From: Adenophora triphylla var. japonica
Taxonomy: Eukaryota > Streptophyta > Magnoliopsida > Asterales > Campanulaceae
Reading direction: 5' to 3'
DNA: 64,000 nt
Assembly (NCBI GenBank): GCA_022495995.1
Contig: JAFEMH010007470.1
Coordinates: 24,444-88,443 of the forward strand
Below, one piece after another: positions 14,001 to 23,881 of the stretch (the first letter of the stretch is position 1; the number at the start of each line of letters is the position of its first letter). Under the pieces are notes generated by a model that worked only from the letters and a program-made list of their open reading frames with translations, did not search any database and was not told where the DNA came from. A program made the position numbers and the translations under genes.

Positions 14001-17000
14001 ATCATTTCCTAAGTTACTTGGACTGTAACAAAAGGCCTTCAGCTTCAGCTGGGAAACTATTATACCAAGTAAACACATGCCAATACATGAGCATCCATCT
14101 ACAGATGAAAACAGCGAAAACAATGTCCCTTGACATGACAGAGAAGGATCAGATCATTACATGTGCTATTCGGACTGTTCATTTTCGTGTATCCCTGTAG
14201 ATGAGACATGATATAGATGTGGCTGTTGCTGTGAGTACGAGTTTTAGGCTAAACTTAAGGAAAATCTTATAATTTTGGCAGATTACATCTAGACCGAATC
14301 CTAGAAGCTGAGTTCAGATAAGATACAACATTACCCAAAGGTGAACTACAATGCAATCATGAATCCTAATGCCATCAGAAAAATATTACGGAAAAATAAA
14401 AACCAGTAAAGTGGAACATCCCAGGTATACCTCAATACAAGGCATGCAAGGAATTTATAAAATCTAAATACTAATGGATTCTATGTTTTCTAATTCCTTT
14501 TTGCTTAAACTTTAATGTGTATTAACATTATTTTTGTTCAGATTAAATGTTTGACATTAGCTTACTGATGGTATTACGTTCAATACTTCTCCTGATAACA
14601 CACTTAGAGACAAACAAAGGTGCCCTGATAGGTGCATAGCAGATATTACAACTCTGGCAATATGGAGAATCTGGAGCACATGGAAAGAGCTCAAATGATG
14701 TTCTCATGAAACTAAATCATGCATCATGTTAGAGAGAGAGGATGACTCATATGCTGAGTTCTGCTAGTAATGTATAAGCTATTACTACAAGAAATAACTT
14801 TTCTAAGGAATTATTATACGAAACAATATGTGTACAAGTGATAAGACTAAGTTATACCTATTATTACTAAGAAACTGGAGAAAATCCAGATGATGAAATT
14901 TAATCAAATGGAGATGGCCTAATCAAAAAAGGACAAGTGATGATAACCGTGTGGGCTGGAAATGGAATTTGCTGATATAAGACAAAACAAGGTAACTTGC
15001 ATAGGACAATAACTTAATCAGAAACCTGAATTTCTGTTAAAAGCAAGTTAAAGACTAAATGAAACTGATCTTTATTATTTATTTGATAAAAGAATTTTAA
15101 AATGGATTATGCTCCATATCAACTGTTATAGAAGCAATCAATTTTCATTGAGTGGCGGATAAAATACAGTGACTGTAATTATTCATTGCATTATACTCCC
15201 TCAAGCCAAAAGAAAATTGTCTCATTTGACAAGTTAAACTTTCTAAGGTTGTAACTTGACTTTTTTGCACTTACTATATGTCACACTAATATTATATCCC
15301 TTTTTAGATGTAGAATATGAGTGTCTCCGGAAGGTGTGATGTGTGTCGGGTGAGATATGCTTGGCGTGACGCGTAACTATCAAAGAATCTCATAAGAGTA
15401 AAGGTCTAGGTGGAGGTTGAGATCGATTAGTTAAGAGAAAGAGCGCAAAGGCTTACTCTAGAGAGAGAGCTCTTGAATCTCACGAAACCAAGTCTCAGGC
15501 AAGAAATGCTCCAGATAATGATTAGCGATTAACATATAAAATAGGATTAGAAAAAAAAATTGTCCGGTGAACAAAGCATCCACGGGTAGCAAGGGTCTGG
15601 GGAAGGGTCCCCACCATAAGGGTGAAATGTAGGCAAACCTTACCCTGCATAAATGCAAGGGGCTGCTTCCAAGACTCGAACTCGTGACCTCAAGGATGAC
15701 CGGCAACACCTCAACCAGTACGCCAAGGCTCCCCTTCAACATATAAAATAGTATATCACTTCTATTTATATCGAGTAAGGAATGACACATGAATATTCCT
15801 TTTAGGTGTCACCATATCAACCCTATCTGGGGACCATATCAACCCTAGGACAAATTTTTGAAACGTGTTCCACAGGCCAACATATCATCACACATGTACA
15901 ATATCGAACACATATAACAAGTCAGACTTACTCTCGACTTCAGTTACCAACCCAATAACCCTGAAGGTTCCCCAAAAACATCTCAATCGTGTGGGACTCA
16001 GCCCTAGACCGATGGTTGCACTTAGAAAGCTCACCTGGCACAAGCGTGGAGTTATTTCCTTTAAACCCTTATTGATTGGAGGTTGGGGCATAAATATGAC
16101 GTTGAGTTTTTCCAACACGCAAAAGTATGGACATGATCAGAAGGAGCCCCTACATAATAATCTCTATAAAACAAAATTCTTCGCATGAGAAATGCTTTGG
16201 CTTGAGAGACTAAGGACCTAATATAGCATAATAGAGATGAAGATTAGTAGCATATTTTTTCTAATGGGGTTGATTGGTTCAACGTCAATGGCATCAAGAT
16301 TTCATACACTAGTGGTGGCCATGGTTTTGAAGATGAATATTTTATTTTATTTTTGGTACAAAAATGGTAGTAAGTGAGCTACCACTCCGAGCCGGGTAGA
16401 ACCACAAGGGCGGCAAAGCTCTCCCAACAAAGTTTGAAGATGAATATGTGGATGGATAGTACATTGTATTACCTTGTCTCAAGCATCAGAATGAGCTTTT
16501 TCATTATTTTTACGTTGATCCAAAATAATAATAAATTTAATGAACTGTAGTATCTTGATTGAATGAAATGGAACACATTGTAGGACAAACTAGCATGGAA
16601 AAGTAGAACTCTTTATTTGGTAGGCGGAACGTAAATTAAAATGAAGATAAAAACAATAATTAGATCTTTTATATAGATTCCTCAACAAGTCTACATGCAA
16701 AAGTTACCTAAGAAAAGTTCATTGCCCATCAGAACACAACAGAAATTTTCACAACCTTTACAGAGAACGGGTAACGTTGACTTTATATAAAAATGGGACA
16801 CTTAGTGGGACAAACTAACATGGACAAGTAGGACACACTTTATTAGGTTTGAGGGAACATAAAACTAAAGTAAAAACGAAGATTAATTAGTTCACATAAG
16901 ATCCAGCTCGTGCAAAGAAACCCTCATACCACAGCAAAAGGTTTCAAAACCATTACAGAAATGGAACAAAGTTGTAGGAAAAATTATGCATCTCTCCAAA

Positions 17001-17930
17001 AAGAAAATACGCCCGTTTATGTTTACTTGTTCTTTATTTACCTTGCCTATTCTTCTTAACCACCTTTTATTAGTCCCTGGTCTCTAGTCTCTTTCATCTT
17101 TAGAACAATTCTATCCCATTTCACTTCTCCAAGAGCCAACAATAAGAAAACATAAAAATAATGAGTGATTTCATCAGATTAACTGTGACCAGATCTATTA
17201 GGCCCAAATCGCATATTTACATCTATCCAGTTCAATACTTGTCTCTACTTCCTTTCATCTTATTGATCTTCCCTTCATCTCTTCCCACTTTTGCTCAGGT
17301 TGCAAGTAATGAAAGCGAATTTTTTAAACCCCCTTAATGCACTAGATTGCAGTTTCATTTACCATTCTACTCCAGCATACAGTCGAGTATATGAAAGCAC
17401 CACTATTGCCTCCCGTCTAAATCCCCATTTACTTTTCTAAAACCTAATTTATTTTAAAAAGCAGCAGCCAGTTAAAGTAACAAACAAATCCATCAAATAA
17501 CTACTGCTCTCATTGACTTTCACTCTTGAGTACCAGATCCAGATGGTTGACAGAAAATGTTTCACAATCTCATTAACGAAAATAACTAAAGCAGAAGATC
17601 ATGCACGATAGAAACTGCCACAATCAGAACAGATAACAAACAACAAAAGTTCTGACGAAATGCGAGCTCACTCTACTAAAATGCCGGACAAATAATGCAA
17701 TTACACATTACATCTCAGTTCAGAATCAATTAACAAAATAATTCTATAGATTAGCGAGATTGAAACCAAGCCGAGATCTGATAGAGAGATGGAGATCAAA
17801 ACCAACCTAAATAAGTGCGGATTGAGGTCTGAAGAGAGGTAAACTTTTTGCCGGAACATTCTTTGAGCATCGATTCAAACGCCCGACTAAGAAAACCTCC
17901 GGCGGCACCACCTCCTGAAGCTCCGGCCAT
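2093..17930 (-). CDS. BIG5: BIG5-type ARF guanine-nucleotide exchange factor (5' 17 exons, partial)
   Basis: Large Sec7-family ARF-GEF acting at the trans-Golgi/early endosome; the Arabidopsis orthologue is BIG5/BEN1/MIN7. Exons 5' to 3': 17930-17807, 13789-13714, 11139-10893, 10727-10606, 10528-10470, 6327-6270, 6190-6106, 5964-5776, 5535-5477, 5374-5305, 5223-5155, 3878-3756, 3657-3604, 3497-3409, 3269-3173, 2818-2720, 2293-2093. All junctions are GT-AG, all phases agree, and the joined frame is open for about 607 codons with no stop. The start codon follows a purine-rich leader and opens [20 protein letters not shown]. Landmarks are the DCB-region stretch [15 protein letters not shown] in exon 3, [13 protein letters not shown] in exon 4 and the HUS-box motif YVNYDCD in exon 15. 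Exon 17 ends [10 protein letters not shown], just before the Sec7 domain, which must lie left of the window. Identity rests on colinear similarity remembered from the Arabidopsis family. Introns contain many transposons, yet the coding exons look intact. Confidence 0.93.
2920..3169. mobile_element. Stowaway MITE at the donor of BIG5 intron 15
   Basis: A 250-bp element with TA duplications at 2918-2919 and 3170-3171 and inverted ends CTCCCTCCATTCC / CTCCCTCCGTCCC. Exon 15 of BIG5 ends at 3173 on the minus strand and its donor GT is 3172-3171, so the duplicated TA overlaps the donor and the intron is element-derived from position +4. Confidence 0.92.
3879..5154 (-). other. BIG5 intron 11, no recognisable feature
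   Basis: A 1,276-bp intron between exons ending at 5155 and starting at 3878. It holds a short (TTG)n-like run near 3985-4000 and a lone GGAGGGAGTA Stowaway-like terminus at about 4762. No gene or complete element is visible. Confidence 0.6.
5949..6018. repeat. 35-bp tandem duplication over the BIG5 exon 8 acceptor
   Basis: The segment 5949-5983 is repeated exactly at 5984-6018. Each copy contains, on the minus strand, the pyrimidine tract, the acceptor TTTTTAG and the first 16 coding bases of exon 8. The proximal acceptor (exon start 5964) keeps the frame. The other (exon start 5999) would add 35 nt and shift it. Confidence 0.95.
6416..6559. mobile_element. Small Stowaway-like MITE (144 bp)
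   Basis: Inverted ends CTCCCTTTGTCCC at the left and GGATGGAGGGAG at the right, with a TA at the right and TG at the left, so one target base has probably mutated. Non-coding. It lies in BIG5 intron 5. Confidence 0.75.
7143..7362. mobile_element. Small TIR element (MITE), unclassified
   Basis: The left end GGCGCATAGGAATGGGTAT and the reverse complement of the right end, GGCGCGGGAATGGGTAT, form a terminal inverted repeat of about 18 bp around 220 bp of AT-rich non-coding sequence. No target duplication could be fixed. It might be a hAT-derived MITE. Confidence 0.5.
7385..8258 (+). pseudogene. LINE (L1-type) reverse-transcriptase fragment
   Basis: Decayed remnant of a non-LTR retrotransposon reverse transcriptase, antisense to BIG5 within its intron 5. 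In shifting frames the plus strand shows the plant LINE blocks in order: [18 protein letters not shown] near 7420 (RT domain A), a damaged GDP-like LFLFTL block near 7615, QYVDDTILL near 7735 (catalytic YxDD-type motif), then [24 protein letters not shown] and SIISPIKVL blocks near 7990-8100. The frame changes at least three times and stops are present, so no protein is made. Endonuclease, 5' and 3' ends are missing. The similarity ends at 8258, where a Mutator-like element is inserted. Confidence 0.85.
8259..9918. mobile_element. Non-autonomous Mutator-like element inserted in the LINE fragment
   Basis: Long terminal inverted repeats: about 8260-8405 matches the reverse complement of about 9918-9770 over some 150 bp, including CTCTCCTCC blocks and CATAAATACCA. 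The direct repeat TTCTTGAATT(G) occurs at 8249-8259 and 9919-9929, a 10-11-bp target duplication as expected for Mutator-like elements. No transposase is present. The interior has an imperfect 56-58-bp duplication (about 8536-8647), a histidine/proline-rich open frame of doubtful meaning, and a nested Stowaway element. Confidence 0.8.
9390..9724. mobile_element. Stowaway MITE (335 bp), nested
   Basis: Ends read CTACCTCCGTCCCACCTCAA and, inverted, CTCCCTCCGTCCCACCTCAA, flanked by TA at 9388-9389 and 9725-9726. The interior has two copies of an ACTTTTACATTCTCTCTCCT-type unit, shared with the element at 18196. Confidence 0.9.
9930..10469 (-). other. Rest of BIG5 intron 5, nothing recognised
   Basis: AT-rich intron sequence between the Mutator-like element and the end of exon 5. 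I see no repeat with clear ends and no coding signal. Confidence 0.5.
11740..11905 (+). mobile_element. SINE-like element with B box
   Basis: A strong B box, GGTTCGAACCCC, at about 11758 is followed by GAGAGCTTTGCTACCCTTG, TAGTCCTACCCGGCTT and GGTGACCGGATACCGGTGG. The middle block recurs, inverted, in the SINE at 16341-16432. The A box and target duplication are unclear, so the ends are approximate. It lies in BIG5 intron 2. Confidence 0.6.
11938..12225. mobile_element. Stowaway MITE (288 bp)
   Basis: Near-perfect inverted ends CTCCCTCCGTCCCGCCCGAA and the reverse complement of TTCGGGCGGGACGGAGGGAG, flanked by TA. It lies in BIG5 intron 2 and is followed by a short (GA)n run. Confidence 0.93.
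12254..13592 (-). other. BIG5 intron 2, no recognisable feature
   Basis: About 1.3 kb of AT-rich intron. A short imperfect repeat of a GAGCTGTTATCG-type motif occurs near 12500-12555. I see no gene or mobile-element structure. Confidence 0.5.
13593..13632. repeat. (GA)n microsatellite
   Basis: An interrupted GA dinucleotide run close to the donor side of BIG5 exon 2. Confidence 0.9.
13790..15530 (-). other. BIG5 intron 1, downstream part
   Basis: About 1.7 kb of AT-rich intron with no gene. A single Stowaway-like terminus (TACTCCCTCAAG) stands alone at about 15194 without a partner. Confidence 0.5.
15545..15737 (-). mobile_element. Full-length SINE with 14-bp target duplication
   Basis: On the minus strand the element starts GGGGAGCCTTGGCGTACTGG, which includes an A box, and has a B box (GAGTTCGAGTC) about 40 bp later, then a body with CATTTCACCCTTATGGTGGG and a T-rich 3' tail. 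The flanks are perfect direct repeats AACATATAAAATAG at 15531-15544 and 15738-15751. This is a clean retroposon insertion of 193 bp in BIG5 intron 1. Confidence 0.92.
16341..16432 (-). mobile_element. 5'-truncated SINE with 15-bp target duplication
   Basis: A 92-bp insertion flanked by perfect direct repeats TTTGAAGATGAATAT at 16326-16340 and 16433-16447. On the minus strand it reads GAGAGCTTTGCCGCCCTTG, TACCCGGCT and an A-rich tail, matching the middle of the element at 11740-11905. It lies in BIG5 intron 1. Confidence 0.9.
16448..17806 (-). other. BIG5 intron 1, upstream part
   Basis: About 1.36 kb of AT-rich intron directly after exon 1. No coding signal, element ends or RNA gene seen. 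Confidence 0.5.
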
Positions 17931-18195
17931 CTCTCTCGATTGAATTCAACGCTTTCCGCGTTGCTCTGTTTACAGAGTGAAAATTGTGCAATTCAAATCA
18001 GACTGAGATCCAGAACGTATTGGAAATGCATTCCAACTTTGGATTAAAATACTGTCTAAATGCTCTAGAAGCCCCTGTACTATTGTTTAATAGCGGCCAT
18101 TGTCCTTAATTTTGCTAAAGTGTTTTTTTCATCCTTGTAGCACATCCGTCAAAAAAGATAGTCTCGTTTAACCTGTTAAGTTTCTATAGATAATA
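17931..18195 (-). promoter_or_regulatory. BIG5 5' leader and proximal promoter region
   Basis: Sequence directly upstream of the BIG5 start codon, between it and a Stowaway element. The leader is purine-rich next to the ATG. No convincing TATA box is visible, so this is placed by position only. Confidence 0.4.
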
Positions 18196-18549
18196 CTCCC
18201 TCCGTCCCAGACCAAGAGTCCTATTTTCCTTTTTGGTCCGTCCCAGATCAAGAGTCCCTTTCCTTAAATGGAAAGTTTTCCATATATTTTTACCCTTATC
18301 ATCTCCATATATTTACAAAAAAACCATTACTATTCCTCCCACTCATTCTCTCTCCTATTAAATATTATTAACTTTTACATTCTCTCTCTTATTCCCTACC
18401 ACACATTTAACTTTTACATTCTCTCTCCTATTCCCTACCACACATTTAACTTTTACATTCTCTCTCCTAAAATTTTCTACCCACTTTAAAAAAATTTCTT
18501 AAGAAGCGTGAAATCCCCCCCGAGAACCCTTGGTCTGGGACGGAGGGAG
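18196..18549. mobile_element. Stowaway MITE upstream of BIG5 (354 bp)
   Basis: Ends CTCCCTCCGTCCCAGACCAA and the inverse of TTGGTCTGGGACGGAGGGAG, flanked by TA. The interior has tandem ACTTTTACATTCTCTCTCCT-type units and is closely similar to the element at 9390. It ends about 270 bp upstream of the BIG5 start codon. Confidence 0.93.
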
Positions 18550-18699
18550 TATATTTTACTTGATTAAAAATTATTTTGAAAGTAGACAACAGCTATTTTT
18601 AGACATGATACTCTCTATTTGAAATAAATTAAAAGGAAAGTAAAACTATTACGAGTTAGGTCTTGTTAAAAACTAGTATTTTTTAGCAACAGAAAAAAT

Positions 18700-19090
18700 G
18701 TGTTTCTCGTAAATGTCAATGTTTTTATTATAAAATGTCAGTGATAATATTACAAAATGTCACTATGTAACATTAGCACTGAAACTTTGTAACACTAGCG
18801 CTAACACTTGAAAAAAATGTGTTTTAAAAGAGACAGTTTGAGTGTTTAATAATGTAGTATGTGGGTTAAAGAGTGTCGGTATGTCTTAGAAGGATGCCAA
18901 TGTAAGTGTATAATAGTTTTAGTGTATGCCTTAAAGAGTATCATTTGTAGTGTTAAAAAGTGACAATGGTAGAGTAGTAGTGCTAAAAAGAATAGTGGTT
19001 TAGTAGTAATACTAAAAAGAGTGTCAGTGATGGTATTAAATAGTGCAAGTGCTTGGTTGAAAAGTGTCAGTGTAGTGTTGAAAATAACCG
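18700..19090. repeat. Degenerate short-motif repeat tract
   Basis: A motif resembling AAAAAGTGTCAGTGGTAGT recurs many times with variable spacing (about 20-45 bp). It has no open frame and no clear unit length. It may be a decayed minisatellite. Confidence 0.4.
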
Positions 19091-20196
19091 GTGTGTTTTA
19101 GTAAATTTTATGAAAAATTGTATCAAAAGTACCCCAACTATTGAGGTTGCATTTAACATTGCCTAAATTTCTTTTTTATTGCATCTATGATATCTAGGGC
19201 TAACGATATTTATTTTTTTCAGTTAAATATACATGTGATATGCATGTGACCTATTTTTATGGGCAAAATGGAAATATCAATAAAATATATACCTAAAGGT
19301 CTAGATGTAAAATAGTAAAATAAAATGTAAATTAAAATTTTAATCTAAAAGATTCTTATTAATAGCATCAAATTTAGGGGCTTAAATAAAATAAAAAAAA
19401 TCTCCAAAGAGAATTGTTATTCACCCCCGCAAATTTACTTAATAACCCCGCATTACTAACTTTATATATAAAAATTAAAATTACACCACCATTATTACTA
19501 TTCTACCCCTTTAAACCCTTCAATATGCACCCTCCTAAACTATCAAAATACACCCAACCCACACCCACCCAGGTTCAATTAAGTTAACCCTTTTTAGCAT
19601 CAAATTATCAAACAACAAGAACAAAACCTACAAATCTACTCACCCAGTTGTCACTACAAGAAAATGAGGATTTAGCTACAAATTTTTTAGCTACAAAAAT
19701 ATTTTGTAGTTAAAAGATTTACATTAGCGATGAATTATTTATTCGTAGACAATTCTTTTTGTTTTTGCGACAATATTAGTTTTGTAGCCAAAAGATAGCC
19801 TAAGAAAACAAAATAAAAAAAATTGTCGTTGAATGAATTGCTAAAATTTTGATTCCAGGCAAAAATTTTGGCGCACTAAATTTCCTTCCAGAGTCAAAAT
19901 GTAAATAAAATTTGGCTACAAAAATATAAACCATTTGCTATGAAATTATTGCATAGCTAAAATTACCTTTAAAATCACCCATAGCATTATGTTAAAATCA
20001 CCCCTAAAATTTAAGTACATTCTATAATGCATATATTACAATTTATTTAATAAATATGTGGAATTAACTTATCAAATTTAAAAGGTGCCATTAGCCTTTC
20101 TCAATATAAAATCCTTTTCCTTCCCTAATTCTATTATACCTCAACCCTTTTTATTTTATAAACCGCAGCAACAGAGAACAACGGCAACGGCGAACT

Positions 20197-20335
20197 GAGA
20201 AAGCGGCGATTGAGAGACGATTGAGAGACGGCTTGAGAGACGATTGAGAGACGGACGCTCTCAACCGGCGACAGAGAAAGCGGCGATTGAGAGACGATTG
20301 ACTGATTGAGAGACGGACGCTCTCAACCGGCGGCA
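20197..20335. repeat. Tandem repeat in the CACTA 5' region
   Basis: Two imperfect copies of about 70 bp containing AAGCGGCGATTGAGAGACG and GACGCTCTCAACCGGCG, themselves built from shorter GATTGAGAGACG units. Confidence 0.8.
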
Positions 20336-20452
20336 ACCCACATCAGCAAGTTTTTGCAACCTAATTCCCAGCTCACAATCAATTAAAGGGGTATGATAAA
20401 TCTCAATTCTTGACTTGTACTCCCTCTCTCCCACCTCAAATTCCAAGATTGT

Positions 20453-20550
20453 CTTTTGCCTGAACCAAGTTTATGAATACAACCTTTTGCCTGAACCAAG
20501 TTTATGCAGACAAGGTGTTTGTGTTTTTGCCTGAACCAAGTTTATACATA
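20453..20550. repeat. Three direct copies of a 22-bp motif
   Basis: TTTTGCCTGAACCAAGTTTA occurs three times (about 20453, 20483 and 20525) with differing spacers, just downstream of a lone Stowaway-like terminus at about 20419. Confidence 0.85.
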
Positions 20551-21686
20551 AAATTGTTTCTCTTAACTGCCCAGTTAAGCCCAAGAGAGTTTTAATGTTT
20601 ATTATAAGAAATTATGTAAAAAGAAAATAGTGATTTACAACTGTACATGGGATTAAAATTTATCAATTAATCCTTGTAAGCATTTTGAGAAGCACATAAA
20701 TTTGTTGATATCCAATGCTATTTGTACCAAAACACCATTGTTGAATAAAGCTGCTTCTTTTATATGAAGGAATTTATTTATTACAAGATTGAGATTTTCT
20801 GCTGTCGGATATTAGGAAGAAGAATCATTGTTCGTTAATATAATGCTCGTTTTCTTAGTTGACTAGGATACAGTTACGACAAATTTCTCATTAGTTACCA
20901 GTTCTAACTCTGACACGTCCAAACTTTATCATGGCTGCTGCAAATACATGTTCAAATGCTGTTTTATTTGTTGCAAAGAGATCTTCATACCTTTTGGACC
21001 TTTTATATGTGTACATAATTTGATCAGAAGTGAGTCTCTTCCCTTTTTGAAGGTTCTTGAAGTAGACAATATCAAATCGTCCGGACGTGGTGGAGTCCAA
21101 CTGAACTGCCACTGTGTGGTCTGGTTTTACCAGGCACCCTTAAGTTGGCTCACGTAATCTGGATTTAAGTGTAGGATCAATTTGTGAGTCGCGTCCAAAC
21201 TTTATCATGGCTTGATGATAACACAGTTAACATTATAACTAAAATTTGAGTTAGAGAATGGATAACAATGAGAAACTGGGTAAGAGCTAAATTTCAAGAA
21301 GCCCGTGTCTAAAACAGAAATATAAATTTTAATCAATGAGAAATGGAAGAGTTTCTTAAAGATCGAGGAATACAAACTCTCAATCTTCAAATTGGAATTG
21401 GACAGTCTAACTAAAGAATAAAGATAGAATCTTGACGAAACAGATCATTCAGCTAGCTGTGAAGTTGCAACCTGAGTTTTACTAAACTATCTTGACCTAT
21501 AATGGGGTGCTAAATTCTACTGAGAGGCTTATATAAGTAGCATATTACCATTTAAAATGTGGATTATATTGTCTCATCTTTTCTCCTTCACTCTGAAATA
21601 ACTAGCCTCGTCACGATAGGTGTCTTCCCAATTCACTTCATTTGACTTCAGTTTTAAAGTATGGTTTTATCTATTTTGTAGGAACT

Positions 21687-23645
21687 ATGGATAAAAGTTG
21701 GATGTCTATTCGCAATAGATTTAGTAAAAAATATACAGCAGGTGTATATGTTTATGGGATTCGCATATGCTAATTTGGGTGAAAAATGTACCATGTTATG
21801 TCCTTGTGTTAGATGTATGAACGTCGATCGACATCCTCCCGCTCTTGTAATAGATCACCTTTATGAGAATGGGATTAACTTGAACTATAAAGTTTGGGTA
21901 CATCACGGGGAATCATATTCTTATAGTCAGCAGGTTCAGGAAAAGAATGATGAGAATAGAGATGAAATTGATGATGATGATGAAATTCAGGAAATGTTCG
22001 AGGACATACAAAGGGGTTCTTTAATGGAAGATGATAGTTTGGGACACGAGGATAGTTCAGGTACCGCTAATGTACGTGAAAAAGGGGTAAAAACATTAGA
22101 GAAACTATTAAAGGGTGTCGATGATGAATTGTTTCAGGGTTGTAAAGCCTACACAATGTTAACATTTATCATAAAGTTACTTCATGTGAAGGTGCTAAAT
22201 ATATGGAGTAACAAGTTATTCACTATGTTACTGGAGATTTTGAAAGATGTCTTTTCCGATTGTTCCAAGTTTCCGAAGTCGCATTACGAAGAAAAGGGCA
22301 TGTTGCGTGAACTGGGATTGGGTTATACTCAAATCCATGTTTGCAAGTATGATTGCGCTCTTTTTTGGAAGGAATATAAAGATAAAGAGGAATGCCCAAT
22401 ATGTGGTGAGTCTAGATGGAGGATTAATGACGGAAAGGGAAAGAAAATTCCCCATAAAATCCTTCGTCATTTTCCTCTTAAATTACGTCTTCAAAGATTA
22501 TTTATCTCCAGGAAAACAGCAGATGATATGCGGTGGCACAAAGAGAAGCGGGTTAATGAAGATAACGTTCTAAGGCATCCTGCTGATGGGCTGGCGTGGA
22601 AGGACTTTGATAAGGAGTACCCTTGGTTCGCAAAAGACTCTCGCAATGTAAGACTTGCTCTAACTACCGATGGTTTTAATCCAAATGGGAACATGAGTAC
22701 ATCATATAGCATGTGGCCGGTCATTCTTATCCCATACAATTTGCCTCCCTGGAAATGCATGAAGCAGTCATTTTTTATAATGTCACTACTCATTCCAGGA
22801 CCTAAGGCGCCTGGAAAAGACTTTGATGTTTATTTGCGATCGTTGATTGATGAGCTGAAAGAGTTATGGTATGATGGTGAAGAAACTTGGGATGCATCTA
22901 TGAGACAGAGCTTCAAGATGCATGCTATGGTTCTGTGGATCATAAATGACTTTCCAGCATATGCTTATCTTTCTGGTTGGAGTACGAAAAGGGTATAAAG
23001 CTTGTCCTACTTGTAACGAGGAAACAGATTCACAAAAACTACGAAGTAAGATTTGTTACATGGGACACCGAAAATATCTAGATCATAATCACCATTGGAG
23101 GAAAAAAAGTAGGATATTTAATGGAAAGGTTGAAAAAGGTGTGAAGCCTCGAGAGTTGTCAGGCGATGACGTGTTAGAGCAACTCGCTAATGTTCCATAT
23201 ATACCTCCAGGAAAGCACCCAAACAACAAGAAAAGAAAGCGTAGTTCCGATGAACTTAATTGGTCAAAGAAGAGTATCTTTTTTGAGTTACCTTACTGGC
23301 ATAAACTAAAAATACGACATAATCTTGATATCATGCACATAGAGAAAAATATTTGTGATAATTTGTTAGGCACACTTCTTGACATTGAAGGGAAAACAAA
23401 GGATACATATAAGGCTAGACAAGATTTGGCTGATATGAAAATAAGGAGAGAATTACACTTAATGCGTAGTGCTGATGAGGAGTCGTATTTGATTCCCCCT
23501 GCGAGTTACACACTATCAAAACAAGAGAGAAAGGAATTTTGCGAATTTTTGAAATCTGTTAAGTTTCCAGATGGATATGCGTCAAATATATCAAGGTGTG
23601 TGAACGTTGATGAAGCCAAAGTTTCCGGAATGAAAAGCCATGACT
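21687..23645 (+). pseudogene. TNP2-type CACTA transposase, frameshifted
   Basis: Catalytic transposase of En/Spm elements (Transposase_21 family). The start MDKSWMSIRNRFS at 21687 is typical. The frame slips near 21740 and is then open as 21742-22998, showing CPCVRCMN (zinc-binding-like), ECPICGESRW, RHFPLKLRLQRLF, DMRWH, LTTDGFNPNGNMSTSYSMWP and LIPGPKAPGKDFDVYL in the family order. A one-base expansion in the A-run near 22986 shifts the frame, which resumes with GYKACPTCNEET and runs to 23645 (GMKSHDCHV). The sequence after that is unlike the family, so the C-terminal third is missing. Two frameshifts and a truncation mean it is inactive. Confidence 0.9.
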
Positions 23646-23881
23646 GCCATGTTATTCTTTTGCTGGCCTTCCATTGCTTTTCTTGTTACTTGCATTGCCA
23701 TGAGTCGGTATGAAACTCATATGATGGTTTTGGTTTGATTCTGATCCTTTCCGTTAAGACTTACCTGTGAATATTTGGTGGATTCCACTTTGGATGTTAT
23801 TCTTTTGATGGCCTTCCATTGGTTTATTTCAAGGAAAAGGATTAGAGAGGTATATATAATTTCAAAGTTGCTTTAAATTTA

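Noticed and set aside
20151..20446. Serine/arginine-rich minus-strand frames
   Set aside because: Produced by the GAGAGACG tandem repeat; no start context or domain.
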